NCBI GenBank assembly: GCA_902578525.1
Contig: CACHDJ010000004.1
Location: 1-60,023, forward strand
Direction of reading: 5' to 3'
Source: an uncultured Pelagibacteraceae bacterium
GTDB taxonomy: Bacteria; Pseudomonadota; Alphaproteobacteria; Pelagibacterales; Pelagibacteraceae
DNA length: 60,023 bases
The notes under the pieces were generated by a model. The model was given only the letters and a program-made list of their open reading frames with translations, had not been told where the DNA came from and did not search any database. Both the position numbers and the translations under genes were made by a program. This document shows, piece by piece, positions 1 through 7,904 of this stretch (position 1 is the first letter of the stretch; each line of letters begins with the position of its first letter).

Positions 1-408
1 AGTTTCATTAGATGGAATAAATAAATTTATATCATCATAATTTGAAAGAATATTTATATCTTCAAAACAATGATGGGTTGAGCCTAACTTAGCGTAATCA
101 TTTGAAGCACCAACTGAAACAATATTTCCACTTAATTTATTATAAACAAAATCTATTTTAATCTGATCTAAAGCTCTTAATACTAAAAAAGGTGCTATGG
201 TATGTATTATTGGTATATAACCGGCTTTAGATAAACCTGCTGCAAAGCCAATCATTGATTGTTCCATTGTGCTCATATTTAAAATTCTATTTTTATAATT
301 TTTAAAAACATTCCTAAATGAAAAAACACCTATATCTCCTAACAAACAAAATATTTTTTTATTTTTTTTCATTAAGTCTTCAACGACAAGGGGGAAGGTT
401 TTTCTCAT
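1..408 (-). CDS. Transketolase C-terminal half (split type), truncated by the window edge
   Basis: This is the second half of a two-gene transketolase. The 136 codons visible run off the left edge. The reading starts MRKTFPLVVEDLMKKNKK and continues with the pyrimidine-binding domain pattern STMEQSMIGFAAGLSKAGY followed by a PFLVLRALDQIKID stretch, both typical of the transketolase middle domain. The ATG overlaps the stop of the N-terminal half in an ATGA arrangement, so the two are translationally coupled. With the upstream half it would form one ThDP-dependent active site that moves two-carbon ketol units. Because the neighbours make nucleotide sugars, a role in surface-sugar synthesis is more likely than the central pentose phosphate pathway, but this is inference. 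Confidence 0.85.
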   Translation of the reverse strand, partial: MRKTFPLVVEDLMKKNKKIFCLLGDIGVFSFRNVFKNYKNRILNMSTMEQSMIGFAAGLSKAGYIPIIHTIAPFLVLRALDQIKIDFVYNKLSGNIVSVGASNDYAKLGSTHHCFEDINILSNYDDINLFIPSNET

Positions 409-1157
409 ATTTTTAATTCTTTTTTAAATACTTCTAATTCTTTTTTTGTGGGAGCTCTATGATGCCAAGCAGGATCATTTTCAATTGTTTTTATTCCTTT
501 GCCTTTAATAGTATTGGCAATTAATATTTCAAAAGATTTTTTTTTTAAAGATTTTCCTATTGATTTTTCTAAATCTAAAATGTTATGTCCATTTATTTCT
601 GTTATTTTATCACAAAAGACTGATAATTTTTTTTTTAGATTTAAAAATTTGATACTTCTAAAATCTGAATTATTTCTATCTATAATTAATAAAATATTTT
701 TAAGTTTATAATTATCAATAATATGCAGACTTTCCCAAGTTGTTCCTTCCATCAATTCTTGATCACCAATTAAACAAATTACACATCTTTTGTCTCCTTT
801 ATTTTTAAGTGAAAAAGCCAATCCTGTTGAAACTGGTAAACCGTGCCCTAATGAACCTGTAGAAAAATTAAAATTTGGTAATTTTGTTGAGTCGGGATGA
901 CCTCCTAACTTTGAATTAAAATTACAAAATGATTTATAATCTTTATTTTTCAAAATCTTAAAATGATTCATAACTGCATAAACTCCTATAGCTGCATGAC
1001 CTTTACTTAATATGAAGTAGTTTTTTTTAAAATACTTTTTAAATATTACGAATAAAATTTCTAAAACAGAAAAAGCACTGCCTATATGGCCTTCTTTAAT
1101 TCGGTAACAACTTTCTAAGATTTTATATCTTATTTTACTTAACTGATTTTGGAACAT
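405..1157 (-). CDS. Transketolase N-terminal half (split type)
   Basis: This 250-residue protein is the thiamine-diphosphate-binding half of a split transketolase. Visible signatures are GHIGSAFS at about 23-30, KGHAAIG at 52-58, GSLGHGL at 101-107, and the ThDP/metal motif GDQELMEG at 131-138 with its Asn near 163. Full-length transketolases are about 660 residues in one chain; two-gene versions occur in archaea, in many bacteria and in sugar-biosynthesis clusters. It sits 4 bases downstream of gmd on the same strand and overlaps the C-terminal half by 4 bases. The ThDP site looks intact. The substrate cannot be read from sequence. The location beside gmd and a ColD-like enzyme suggests transfer of a two-carbon unit in a surface sugar pathway. 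Confidence 0.88.
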   Translation of the reverse strand: MFQNQLSKIRYKILESCYRIKEGHIGSAFSVLEILFVIFKKYFKKNYFILSKGHAAIGVYAVMNHFKILKNKDYKSFCNFNSKLGGHPDSTKLPNFNFSTGSLGHGLPVSTGLAFSLKNKGDKRCVICLIGDQELMEGTTWESLHIIDNYKLKNILLIIDRNNSDFRSIKFLNLKKKLSVFCDKITEINGHNILDLEKSIGKSLKKKSFEILIANTIKGKGIKTIENDPAWHHRAPTKKELEVFKKELKI

Positions 1158-1161
1158 TATA

Positions 1162-2220
1162 TTAAATTATTTTTTTAAGGTCAGAATTAATCATTTCAGA
1201 TATTAATTGTTCAAAATTTATTTTTGGTTTCCATTTTAAAACCTTTTTTGCTTTTCTATTATCGCCTACTAAATCATGAACTTCATTTGGCCTAAAATAA
1301 CGTTTTTCTTGTTTAACAATTATTTGTGATTTTTGAATTTGGCCAATATTATTTAAAGCAACAGCATATTCGAAGTTATTTTTATCTTTTTTCCACGCGT
1401 ATTTAATATTCAATTTTTTTAGTACAAGATTTATTAAATCTTTAACTGAATAATTTTTTCCAGTTGCGATCACAAAGTCATCCGGGACTTTATGTTGTAA
1501 GATTTTCCATTGGGCATAAACAAACTCTTTTGCATGTCCCCAATCTCTTTTGGACTTCAGGTTACCCAAATATAAACATTTTTGCTGACCCTTAATAACT
1601 TTTATTATTCCAATAATTGTTTTTCTAGATATAAAATTTTCACCTCTTCTAGGTGACTCGTGATTAAATAAAATTCCATTTGAAGCAAACATTGAATATG
1701 CATCTCTATAATTTCGAGTCATCCAATATGAATATAATTTAGCTGTTCCATAAGGTGATACAGGTTCAAATTTACTTTTTTCATTATATGGTTTTTCTGG
1801 ACTATTCCCAAAAATTTCTGACGTGGAGGCTTGATAAAACTTTATTTTTCTTTTTTTATCAAGAATCCTTATTGCCTCTAAAATTCGTAATGTTCCAATT
1901 GAGTCTGTTTGAGCAGTATATTCAGGTAATTCAAAAGAGACCCCTACATTACTTTGAGCTGCTAAATTATAAATTTCATCTGGTTTAATCTCATTTATTA
2001 AATTAAAAACATTTGAAAAATCTGTAACATCCCCATATTTCAATATTAGATTTGTTTTTAAATGAATATCCTTGTAAATATGGTCTATTCTAGTTGTATG
2101 TATTAAACTTGTTCTCCTCTTAATACCGTAAACTATATAATTTTTATTTAATAAAAGTTCAGCAAGATATGAACCATCTTGTCCTGTTATACCAAAAATT
2201 ATAGCAATTTTTTTTTTCAT
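1162..2220 (-). CDS. gmd: GDP-mannose 4,6-dehydratase
   Basis: This enzyme converts GDP-D-mannose to GDP-4-keto-6-deoxy-D-mannose, the first step to GDP-fucose, perosamine, colitose and related sugars. It is a 352-residue extended short-chain dehydrogenase. The NADP-binding motif GITGQDGSYLAELLL spans residues 10-24. The catalytic triad region is T133-S134-E135 plus Y157-x3-K161 in PYGTAKLYSYW. The stretch NHESPRRGENFISRK at 186-200 is characteristic of Gmd. Length is normal for the family. It is transcribed with the RmlC-like and ColD-like genes upstream and the transketolase pair downstream. Its product is the expected substrate of the ColD-like neighbour. Confidence 0.95.
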   Translation of the reverse strand: MKKKIAIIFGITGQDGSYLAELLLNKNYIVYGIKRRTSLIHTTRIDHIYKDIHLKTNLILKYGDVTDFSNVFNLINEIKPDEIYNLAAQSNVGVSFELPEYTAQTDSIGTLRILEAIRILDKKRKIKFYQASTSEIFGNSPEKPYNEKSKFEPVSPYGTAKLYSYWMTRNYRDAYSMFASNGILFNHESPRRGENFISRKTIIGIIKVIKGQQKCLYLGNLKSKRDWGHAKEFVYAQWKILQHKVPDDFVIATGKNYSVKDLINLVLKKLNIKYAWKKDKNNFEYAVALNNIGQIQKSQIIVKQEKRYFRPNEVHDLVGDNRKAKKVLKWKPKINFEQLISEMINSDLKKII

Positions 2221-2258
2221 ATAATTAAAACAATTAAATTAATTTTTATATAATTATT

Positions 2259-2762
2259 CTAACCCTGTCTATCACGAAACGATAGAATTGGTTTTTTTAT
2301 TGGCCAATTAAAATTAATATCAGGATCATTCCATTTTATACTTATTTGATTTTTAACATCATTATAATTTCCTTTAAAATAATAATCGTATGAATATATG
2401 CAATCTTTAGTCATACAAAGCCAAGAATTTAAAAACATTGGAGGTATTAGAACTGAAATTTTATTTTTGTCTGTAAGATGAAAAGAAGAATATTTAAGAT
2501 AATTTTTTGAGTTTTTTCTATAGTCAACGACAACATTTAAGACGTCTCCTTTAATGCATGATACTAATTTCCAAGATTTTGTATCACCGTGAAAACCTCG
2601 TAAAACATTTTTTTTTGATTTTGTAAATTTACAAAGATTAAAATTTTTATTATAAAAATATTTTTTATCCCATTTAGTCCAAATTTCTCCTCTAAAATCT
2701 TTGAATGAAGATGGTTTATAAAATTTAATTTCTTTTAATTTTTTATCAGAATAAATTTTCAT
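2259..2762 (-). CDS. RmlC-like nucleotide-sugar epimerase (cupin fold)
   Basis: This 167-residue protein resembles dTDP-4-dehydrorhamnose 3,5-epimerase. The core pattern KNVLRGFHGD at 51-60 corresponds to the RmlC LRGLHYQ motif, with H58 as the likely catalytic base. It is followed by GDVLNVVVDYR at 72-82, matching the RmlC GEVFDVAVDLR block. The usual second motif, PPGFAHGF, is altered to PPMFLNSW, so the substrate or chemistry may differ from rhamnose synthesis. No RmlA, RmlB or RmlD partner is present. It abuts the ColD-like gene with no gap, which suggests it epimerises a GDP-linked 4-keto sugar made by Gmd and ColD. The exact product is unknown. Confidence 0.7.
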   Translation of the reverse strand: MKIYSDKKLKEIKFYKPSSFKDFRGEIWTKWDKKYFYNKNFNLCKFTKSKKNVLRGFHGDTKSWKLVSCIKGDVLNVVVDYRKNSKNYLKYSSFHLTDKNKISVLIPPMFLNSWLCMTKDCIYSYDYYFKGNYNDVKNQISIKWNDPDINFNWPIKKPILSFRDRQG

Positions 2763-3947
2763 TTAATTATTTATTTTTTTTAAACCTTGGCAAAGATCTA
2801 TTATTCTTTTTTTTTCTAAAAATTGATGGTTACCAATGTAAACTGAAAAAAAGTGCATATGTTCAGTATTTTTTAACAATTTGAAAGAATTTGATGGCTT
2901 CATTTTTTTTAAATATGGTTGTCTAAGTTGATTTCCTAAACTTCCTAATCGATACTCAATAGACTTTTTATCTAACAAATTTAAGATTTTTTTAAAGAGT
3001 TTAATGTTTTTTGATTTTAGAATTAAATGAAGACCATAATTACTTGATCCTTTTAAATCAAAATCTTTAAAAAAAATATCCCCTCTTAAGTTGTTCAAAA
3101 ATAATCTATGATTTTTATTTCTTATCCTTATATTACTATTCAATCTTTTTAACTGCTGTATTCCTAAAACAGCTGATAACTCTGTATTTCTAAGATTGAA
3201 ACCTTCAGTACTAAAAATAAAATCATTATTTAAATATTTATTTCTTTTTATTGTTGCTTTAATAAATTTATTATCTTGTGAGTCTCTCAACAATCCGTGG
3301 CCTCTCTTCATTTTAGCAAGCCTATCAATTTCTTTTGAATTAGTAGAAATCATTCCTCCCTCAATTGTTGTCATATGATGACCATAATAAAATGAAAAAT
3401 TAGAAATCGTACCAAGAGTCCCGATTTTTTTATTTCCTAGTTTTGCTCCATGAGACTCACAAACATCTTCAATTAAATAAATATTTTTATTTTTTAAATA
3501 ATTGATAAATTTTTTTGTAATTCCAGCAAATCCCATTGCATGAGTAATAAAAACAGCTAATGTATTTTTATTGATTTTTCGTTTAACTAAACTTTCATTT
3601 AATGCTAAGTTTTTAAAATTTATATCTACAAAAATTGGTTTAAAACCAGCATTGATCACAGAAACTACATCTGAACTCCATGTAAAAGCAGGTAATATAA
3701 TTTCCTTCTTTTTACTATTTAGTTCTTTAAGTATATTAATTGATATCAAATTGGCAGATGCTCCAGAATTTACAAAAGTACTATATTTTACACCTAGCCA
3801 ATTAGACCATTTTTTTTCAAATTCTATTACTTTTGGACCATTAGTAAATTTATTAGAGTTTTTTATAAATTTAATAAGAGTGATTTTATCCTTTGGCAAT
3901 ATATTATTAGACATTAATTGCCATTTGTAATTTTTCATAATTTGCAC
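2763..3947 (-). CDS. ColD/RfbH-type PLP-dependent 3-dehydratase of nucleotide sugars
   Basis: This 394-residue protein belongs to the DegT/DnrJ/EryC1 aminotransferase family. The lysine that normally binds PLP is replaced by histidine: the usual SFxxxK...GEGG motif reads SFYYGHHMTTIEGG at 185-198, with H190 at the lysine position. This substitution is the known mark of GDP-4-keto-6-deoxymannose 3-dehydratase (ColD) and the related E1/RfbH enzymes, which remove the C3 hydroxyl instead of transaminating. No Fe-S cysteine cluster is evident, which favours ColD over E1. Gmd, which makes the ColD substrate, is two genes downstream. The expected product is a GDP-3,6-dideoxy-4-keto-hexose. Other family members remain possible but are less likely. 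Confidence 0.8.
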   Translation of the reverse strand: MQIMKNYKWQLMSNNILPKDKITLIKFIKNSNKFTNGPKVIEFEKKWSNWLGVKYSTFVNSGASANLISINILKELNSKKKEIILPAFTWSSDVVSVINAGFKPIFVDINFKNLALNESLVKRKINKNTLAVFITHAMGFAGITKKFINYLKNKNIYLIEDVCESHGAKLGNKKIGTLGTISNFSFYYGHHMTTIEGGMISTNSKEIDRLAKMKRGHGLLRDSQDNKFIKATIKRNKYLNNDFIFSTEGFNLRNTELSAVLGIQQLKRLNSNIRIRNKNHRLFLNNLRGDIFFKDFDLKGSSNYGLHLILKSKNIKLFKKILNLLDKKSIEYRLGSLGNQLRQPYLKKMKPSNSFKLLKNTEHMHFFSVYIGNHQFLEKKRIIDLCQGLKKINN

Positions 3948-4009
3948 ATTAAATTAATAACCGTTATAATCAATTTATTTAATTTCAATTAAAATTATAG
4001 GTATCCACA

Positions 4010-4942
4010 ATGAAACTTTTATCTATTATTTTCTCCTTCAGAAATGAAGAAGGTAACATAGCGCCTTTAGTTAAAAGAGTTTCAAGATCAATGGAAAAAG
4101 TAGAGGGTTGGAAATATGAAATAATTTTTGTCAATGATAATTCTAAAGACTCCTCTGAAAAAGTTTTAATAGACCTTCAAAAAAATCACCCCATAAAAAT
4201 AATCAATATGAGTAGAAATTTTGGTGTTGATCCATGTGTATTGGCTGGTTTCAGAAATAGTTCTGGGGACGCAATAATTTATTTACATTCAGATCAACAA
4301 GATCCTCCTGAGATAATTCCTCAACTAATTAAAAAACATGAGGAAGGAAATGATATAGTCCATACTGTAAGAACTAAACGAAAAGGAGAAGGTAAATTTA
4401 GAATGTTCTTAACAAAAATTGCGTATAAAGTAATTAATTCTCTCTCAGACATAGATCTTCCAGTACAAGCAGGTGATTATAAACTCATATCAAGAAAAGC
4501 TCTTAATGAGATTCTAAAACAAAAAGAGTTTAGACCTTACGTAAGAGGTTTGTCAGTTTGGGTTGGATTTAACCAAGATTATATTTATTATGAAAGAGAA
4601 GCTAGAGGAGTTGGCGAATCAAAGATGCCATTACTATCTGCTGGGCCAATTACTGATTTTATAAATGGAGTTACAAGTTATTCTTTAAAGCCTCTTTATC
4701 TTGGAATCTTTTTTGGCTTTTTTGCGATTTTAATATCTTTTTTATTAATTATATATTCTCTTTATTTAAAATTAAGCAATTTAGCTATACCAGGATCTAC
4801 AAGTATTATCATTGCAGTATCATTTTTTTCAGGAATATTACTATTTACTTTAGGTATAATTGGTATTTATCTTGCTAGAATATTTGAGCAAACAAAAGGT
4901 AGAGACCAATATATTATTAAAAATATTAAAGATTATAAGTAG
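4010..4942 (+). CDS. Family 2 glycosyltransferase, GtrB/DPM1-like, membrane anchored
   Basis: This 310-residue GT2 enzyme probably loads a sugar from a nucleotide donor onto polyprenyl phosphate at the inner face of the membrane. The GT-A fold motifs are visible: IIFVNDNSKDSS near 38-49, the HSDQQDPPEI acidic motif near 93-102, and GDYKLISRKAL near 155-165. Two hydrophobic helices follow at about 230-255 and 268-295, the arrangement seen in GtrB, ArnC and YkcC-type proteins. It is divergent from the colD-like gene with a 62-base gap, and 12 bases upstream of a large membrane protein that could be the matching transferase on the outer face. The sugar is not predictable. Confidence 0.85.
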   Translation: MKLLSIIFSFRNEEGNIAPLVKRVSRSMEKVEGWKYEIIFVNDNSKDSSEKVLIDLQKNHPIKIINMSRNFGVDPCVLAGFRNSSGDAIIYLHSDQQDPPEIIPQLIKKHEEGNDIVHTVRTKRKGEGKFRMFLTKIAYKVINSLSDIDLPVQAGDYKLISRKALNEILKQKEFRPYVRGLSVWVGFNQDYIYYEREARGVGESKMPLLSAGPITDFINGVTSYSLKPLYLGIFFGFFAILISFLLIIYSLYLKLSNLAIPGSTSIIIAVSFFSGILLFTLGIIGIYLARIFEQTKGRDQYIIKNIKDYK

Positions 4943-4954
4943 AAATTAACTAGT

Positions 4955-6763
4955 ATGAAAAAATCATTTCCGTGGTTATTTCTAATCTTAGGTATAATTT
5001 TATCAACATTTTTTTGGAATTACATTTCATTTTCCTATGATAATTCAAATACTATAGTAGGACAGTACTCAGAAAACAAAATAAATCCTCTTAATGATAC
5101 ATTTAGAGGATTAATATTTATATTAGTTCCAATTGTTTTTTATAGTTTTACTTTCTTGTTATTTAACAAAAATAAAATCTCAAATAAAATTTTTTATAAC
5201 AATTATAATTTTAAAAATAGCAATATTGATTATTTATCAATTATTTTAATATTTTTTTGTATTTTAGAATTTATAAGTTTAGATTATAGAAATTATTTAG
5301 GATCATTCGATGTTATTCATGAGGGCAGATTCCTTACCGCACAACTAAACTTTTTAGATAAAGATAAAATTTGGACTGGAACTTTATTTGACTATGGGTT
5401 TTTAGGAAATACAATAGGCATTTTTTATAGTTTTATTTTTAACGATTACTCTATAGCAATTCAGAGATTTTTATTTCAATTTTTAATACTTTTAAATAAA
5501 ATTATTTTGATACTTATATGTAGAGAAATAATAAATTCCCTTAACGCAAATAATAGAAGAGAAATTCTTTTTTTAATTTTAAGCTTTTCAATTATCAGCT
5601 TAACAAGTTTTTATGACCACGTAACAGTATTTCACAAAAGAATGTTTTTATTTTTAATCTTTCTTTTGTTAGTTACTCAAATAATAAACTCTAAAGAAAA
5701 AAAGGTTATTTCCTCATTTATAGTTGGTTTTCTCTCAGTTTTATCAATTTTATTTTATTGGGACATAGGTTCATATACCAATTTCTTATTAATATTCTTT
5801 TTAATCTATCTATTTTTAGTAAAAAAATACTATGATTTATCAATTATAATTTTTTCAATTATTTTATCTTGGTCAATATTTTACATCTCTTTACCAAGTG
5901 ACGAAATAAAAGAATTTTTTAATCAATATATTTTTATAATTAATATATCAGACTATCTATTGGGAATAGAATATCCAACACCATTTTCTGAGAAATCAAC
6001 AAGACATACGAAAGCACTTTTATTAATTATTTTATCTGGTGTTTTTTTAGTAAATTATATTTTCAAAAATTCTGATAAAGAAAATCTAAACTCTAAATTT
6101 ATTTTATTTTTCATTTTTATTTCATCAATAGTTTTTTTTAAATCTGGATTAATGAGATCTGATAGTCCGCATATTAAATATAGTTCAGGCTTATACTCTT
6201 TGTTAATAATTTTTTTCACTTCTTACTATCTACTTAAATTGATTGAAAATTATAAGATAATCGAAAAAAGAGTTCTTCATTTTTTTGAAAAAAAAAAATT
6301 TCTTTTAATATTTACAATTTCAATTAGTTTTTTCTTTTTCTTCCAAAATAACTTTTCAAATTTAGTTAATATATTTAACCCTAAAGAAAATTTTATTATG
6401 TTAACGAAAATTGAAGATAAAAAAATTTTGAGTGATGATTATTATGAATTTATCAAAATATACAAAGATTTAACAAAAGATGAATCTTGTGTACAACAGT
6501 TTACTGATGATAGTGCGATACCATATTTAGTAAATAAACCTACATGTACTAAATATTATGTTAACTCCCATATCATTCAAAATTGGACAGAAAAAAATTT
6601 TATTGAAGAATTAATGGACTCCTCACCTAATTATATTATTTACTCATCTGAAATAAATTGGTTCAAGAGTCGTAACAATGCCCCTAATGCTGATAAATTT
6701 ATATTAGAAAATTATCTTTTATATAAAGAACTTTCGCCATGGATTATTTATAAGAAAAAGTAA
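4955..6763 (+). CDS. Large polytopic membrane protein, possible GT-C glycosyltransferase
   Basis: This 602-residue protein has a first membrane segment near 8-24, then roughly ten or more further segments up to about residue 465, and a soluble C-terminal tail of about 130 residues. I do not recognise a named family. The topology, with an early extracytoplasmic loop carrying acidic residues (D119 and E123 in the stretch SFDVIHEGRFL), matches GT-C enzymes that use polyprenyl-phosphate sugars. It is 12 bases downstream of a GtrB-like enzyme, which supports a donor-synthase plus transferase pair decorating lipopolysaccharide or another surface glycan. It could instead be a polymerase or a flippase. 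Residues are strongly biased to Ile, Phe, Leu, Asn and Lys. Confidence 0.6.
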   Translation: MKKSFPWLFLILGIILSTFFWNYISFSYDNSNTIVGQYSENKINPLNDTFRGLIFILVPIVFYSFTFLLFNKNKISNKIFYNNYNFKNSNIDYLSIILIFFCILEFISLDYRNYLGSFDVIHEGRFLTAQLNFLDKDKIWTGTLFDYGFLGNTIGIFYSFIFNDYSIAIQRFLFQFLILLNKIILILICREIINSLNANNRREILFLILSFSIISLTSFYDHVTVFHKRMFLFLIFLLLVTQIINSKEKKVISSFIVGFLSVLSILFYWDIGSYTNFLLIFFLIYLFLVKKYYDLSIIIFSIILSWSIFYISLPSDEIKEFFNQYIFIINISDYLLGIEYPTPFSEKSTRHTKALLLIILSGVFLVNYIFKNSDKENLNSKFILFFIFISSIVFFKSGLMRSDSPHIKYSSGLYSLLIIFFTSYYLLKLIENYKIIEKRVLHFFEKKKFLLIFTISISFFFFFQNNFSNLVNIFNPKENFIMLTKIEDKKILSDDYYEFIKIYKDLTKDESCVQQFTDDSAIPYLVNKPTCTKYYVNSHIIQNWTEKNFIEELMDSSPNYIIYSSEINWFKSRNNAPNADKFILENYLLYKELSPWIIYKKK

Positions 6764-6908
6764 TGTTTTAATTTAAATCAACTTTTTTAAAAAAAATTTT
6801 GATCCTTTGTATTTATTTTTAAATTTCTTAATCTTCATAATATTATTTGCTATATTTAACTATAAAATCGACTATATACATTTTAAATTTTAATTATAAT
6901 TATTGTTT

Positions 6909-7820
6909 ATGCTATCAAATAAAGAAATTATCTGTCCAAATAACCTGTTAAAAATTGCTTATAAGAAAAAAGAAATTAAAGTTGCAGTAGTAAATGCAGG
7001 AAAACCACTCCCAATGCTTTCAATTCGAGATGCTGTAAATGAAAATCTAGTAGATCCAATTTTTATAGGAGACAAAGATGAGATTTATAAATGTGCTGAA
7101 AATTTAAAATGGGATATTTCTAAATACGAAATAATTCATGAGCCAGTAGAAAATAATACAGCTGCAATAGCTGCGAAATTGGCTAGTGAAAAAAAAATAA
7201 GAATAATTATTAAAGGGCACATTCATACTGATATTTTAATGAAAGAAGTTCTAAAAAGAGAATATAATTTATTAGGAAAAACTCGCTTAAGTCATATTTG
7301 GCATATGACTATTGGAAAAGATGATAAACCATTAATTATTACTGATGGTGCTTTAAACGTTTTGCCTAATGTTAAAACAAAAATGCATATTTTAAAAAAT
7401 GTTATTAATTTTTCAAATAGAATTGGTATTAAAAAACCTAAGGTTGCGATACTTTCAGCAACAGAAGAGGTTTTAGAAAGTGTTCCGAGTTCGAAAGATG
7501 CTGAAGAGTTAACAAAACTTGCTAAAAAAGAAAATTTAAATGCTGATGTATTTGGTCCTCTTGCTTTTGACAATAGTGTTTCAAAAAAGTCAGCTGCAAT
7601 AAAAGGTATCAAAAACGATGTTGCAGGAATAGCAGATGTTTTATTAGTTCCAAGTGTTGAAACAGGAAATGCTTTAGTAAAAATGCTGATTTATTTTTCT
7701 GGAGCATGTGCGGCTGGTGTGGTTGTGGGTGGAAAAGTCCCAGTTGTGATAACAAGTCGTTCTGATGAAGCTCAAGCTAGATTAGCTTCAATAGCTGCTG
7801 CTGTAGTTGCTTTAGACTAA
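6909..7820 (+). CDS. pta: Phosphate acetyl/butyryltransferase family protein
   Basis: This protein of about 303 residues belongs to the short phosphotransacetylase family, which interconverts acyl-CoA and acyl-phosphate. The N-terminal half carries AVVNAGKPLPMLSIRDAV and an FIGDKDEIY segment. The C-terminal half has LLVPSVETGNALVKML and ends with a TSRSDEAQARLASIAAA stretch typical of the family. I chose the ATG at 6909; a TTG two codons upstream is possible. No acetate kinase lies in the window. The HpsN-like gene starts 84 bases downstream. In sulfonate degraders, Pta recycles acetyl phosphate made by sulfoacetaldehyde acetyltransferase, so a sulfonate role is plausible, but the sequence alone does not fix the acyl chain. 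Confidence 0.82.
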   Translation: MLSNKEIICPNNLLKIAYKKKEIKVAVVNAGKPLPMLSIRDAVNENLVDPIFIGDKDEIYKCAENLKWDISKYEIIHEPVENNTAAIAAKLASEKKIRIIIKGHIHTDILMKEVLKREYNLLGKTRLSHIWHMTIGKDDKPLIITDGALNVLPNVKTKMHILKNVINFSNRIGIKKPKVAILSATEEVLESVPSSKDAEELTKLAKKENLNADVFGPLAFDNSVSKKSAAIKGIKNDVAGIADVLLVPSVETGNALVKMLIYFSGACAAGVVVGGKVPVVITSRSDEAQARLASIAAAVVALD

Positions 7821-7904
7821 TTCTAAATAATATTTTAATTCTTCATTGAAATGATTAAGCTTATACTTTAAACACATCCACAAATAATTGAAAAAAGATA
7901 ATCA

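Noticed and set aside
3571-3930. Plus-strand ORF of 119 codons inside the ColD-like gene
   Set aside because: It is antisense to a gene with clear catalytic motifs and has no family pattern or SD.
6764-6908. Possible 5S rRNA or tRNA at the island edge
   Set aside because: I looked for conserved 5S and T-loop patterns and found only AT-rich sequence.
7292-7612. Minus-strand ORF of 106 codons inside pta
   Set aside because: It is antisense to the phosphotransacetylase gene and shows no recognisable domain.
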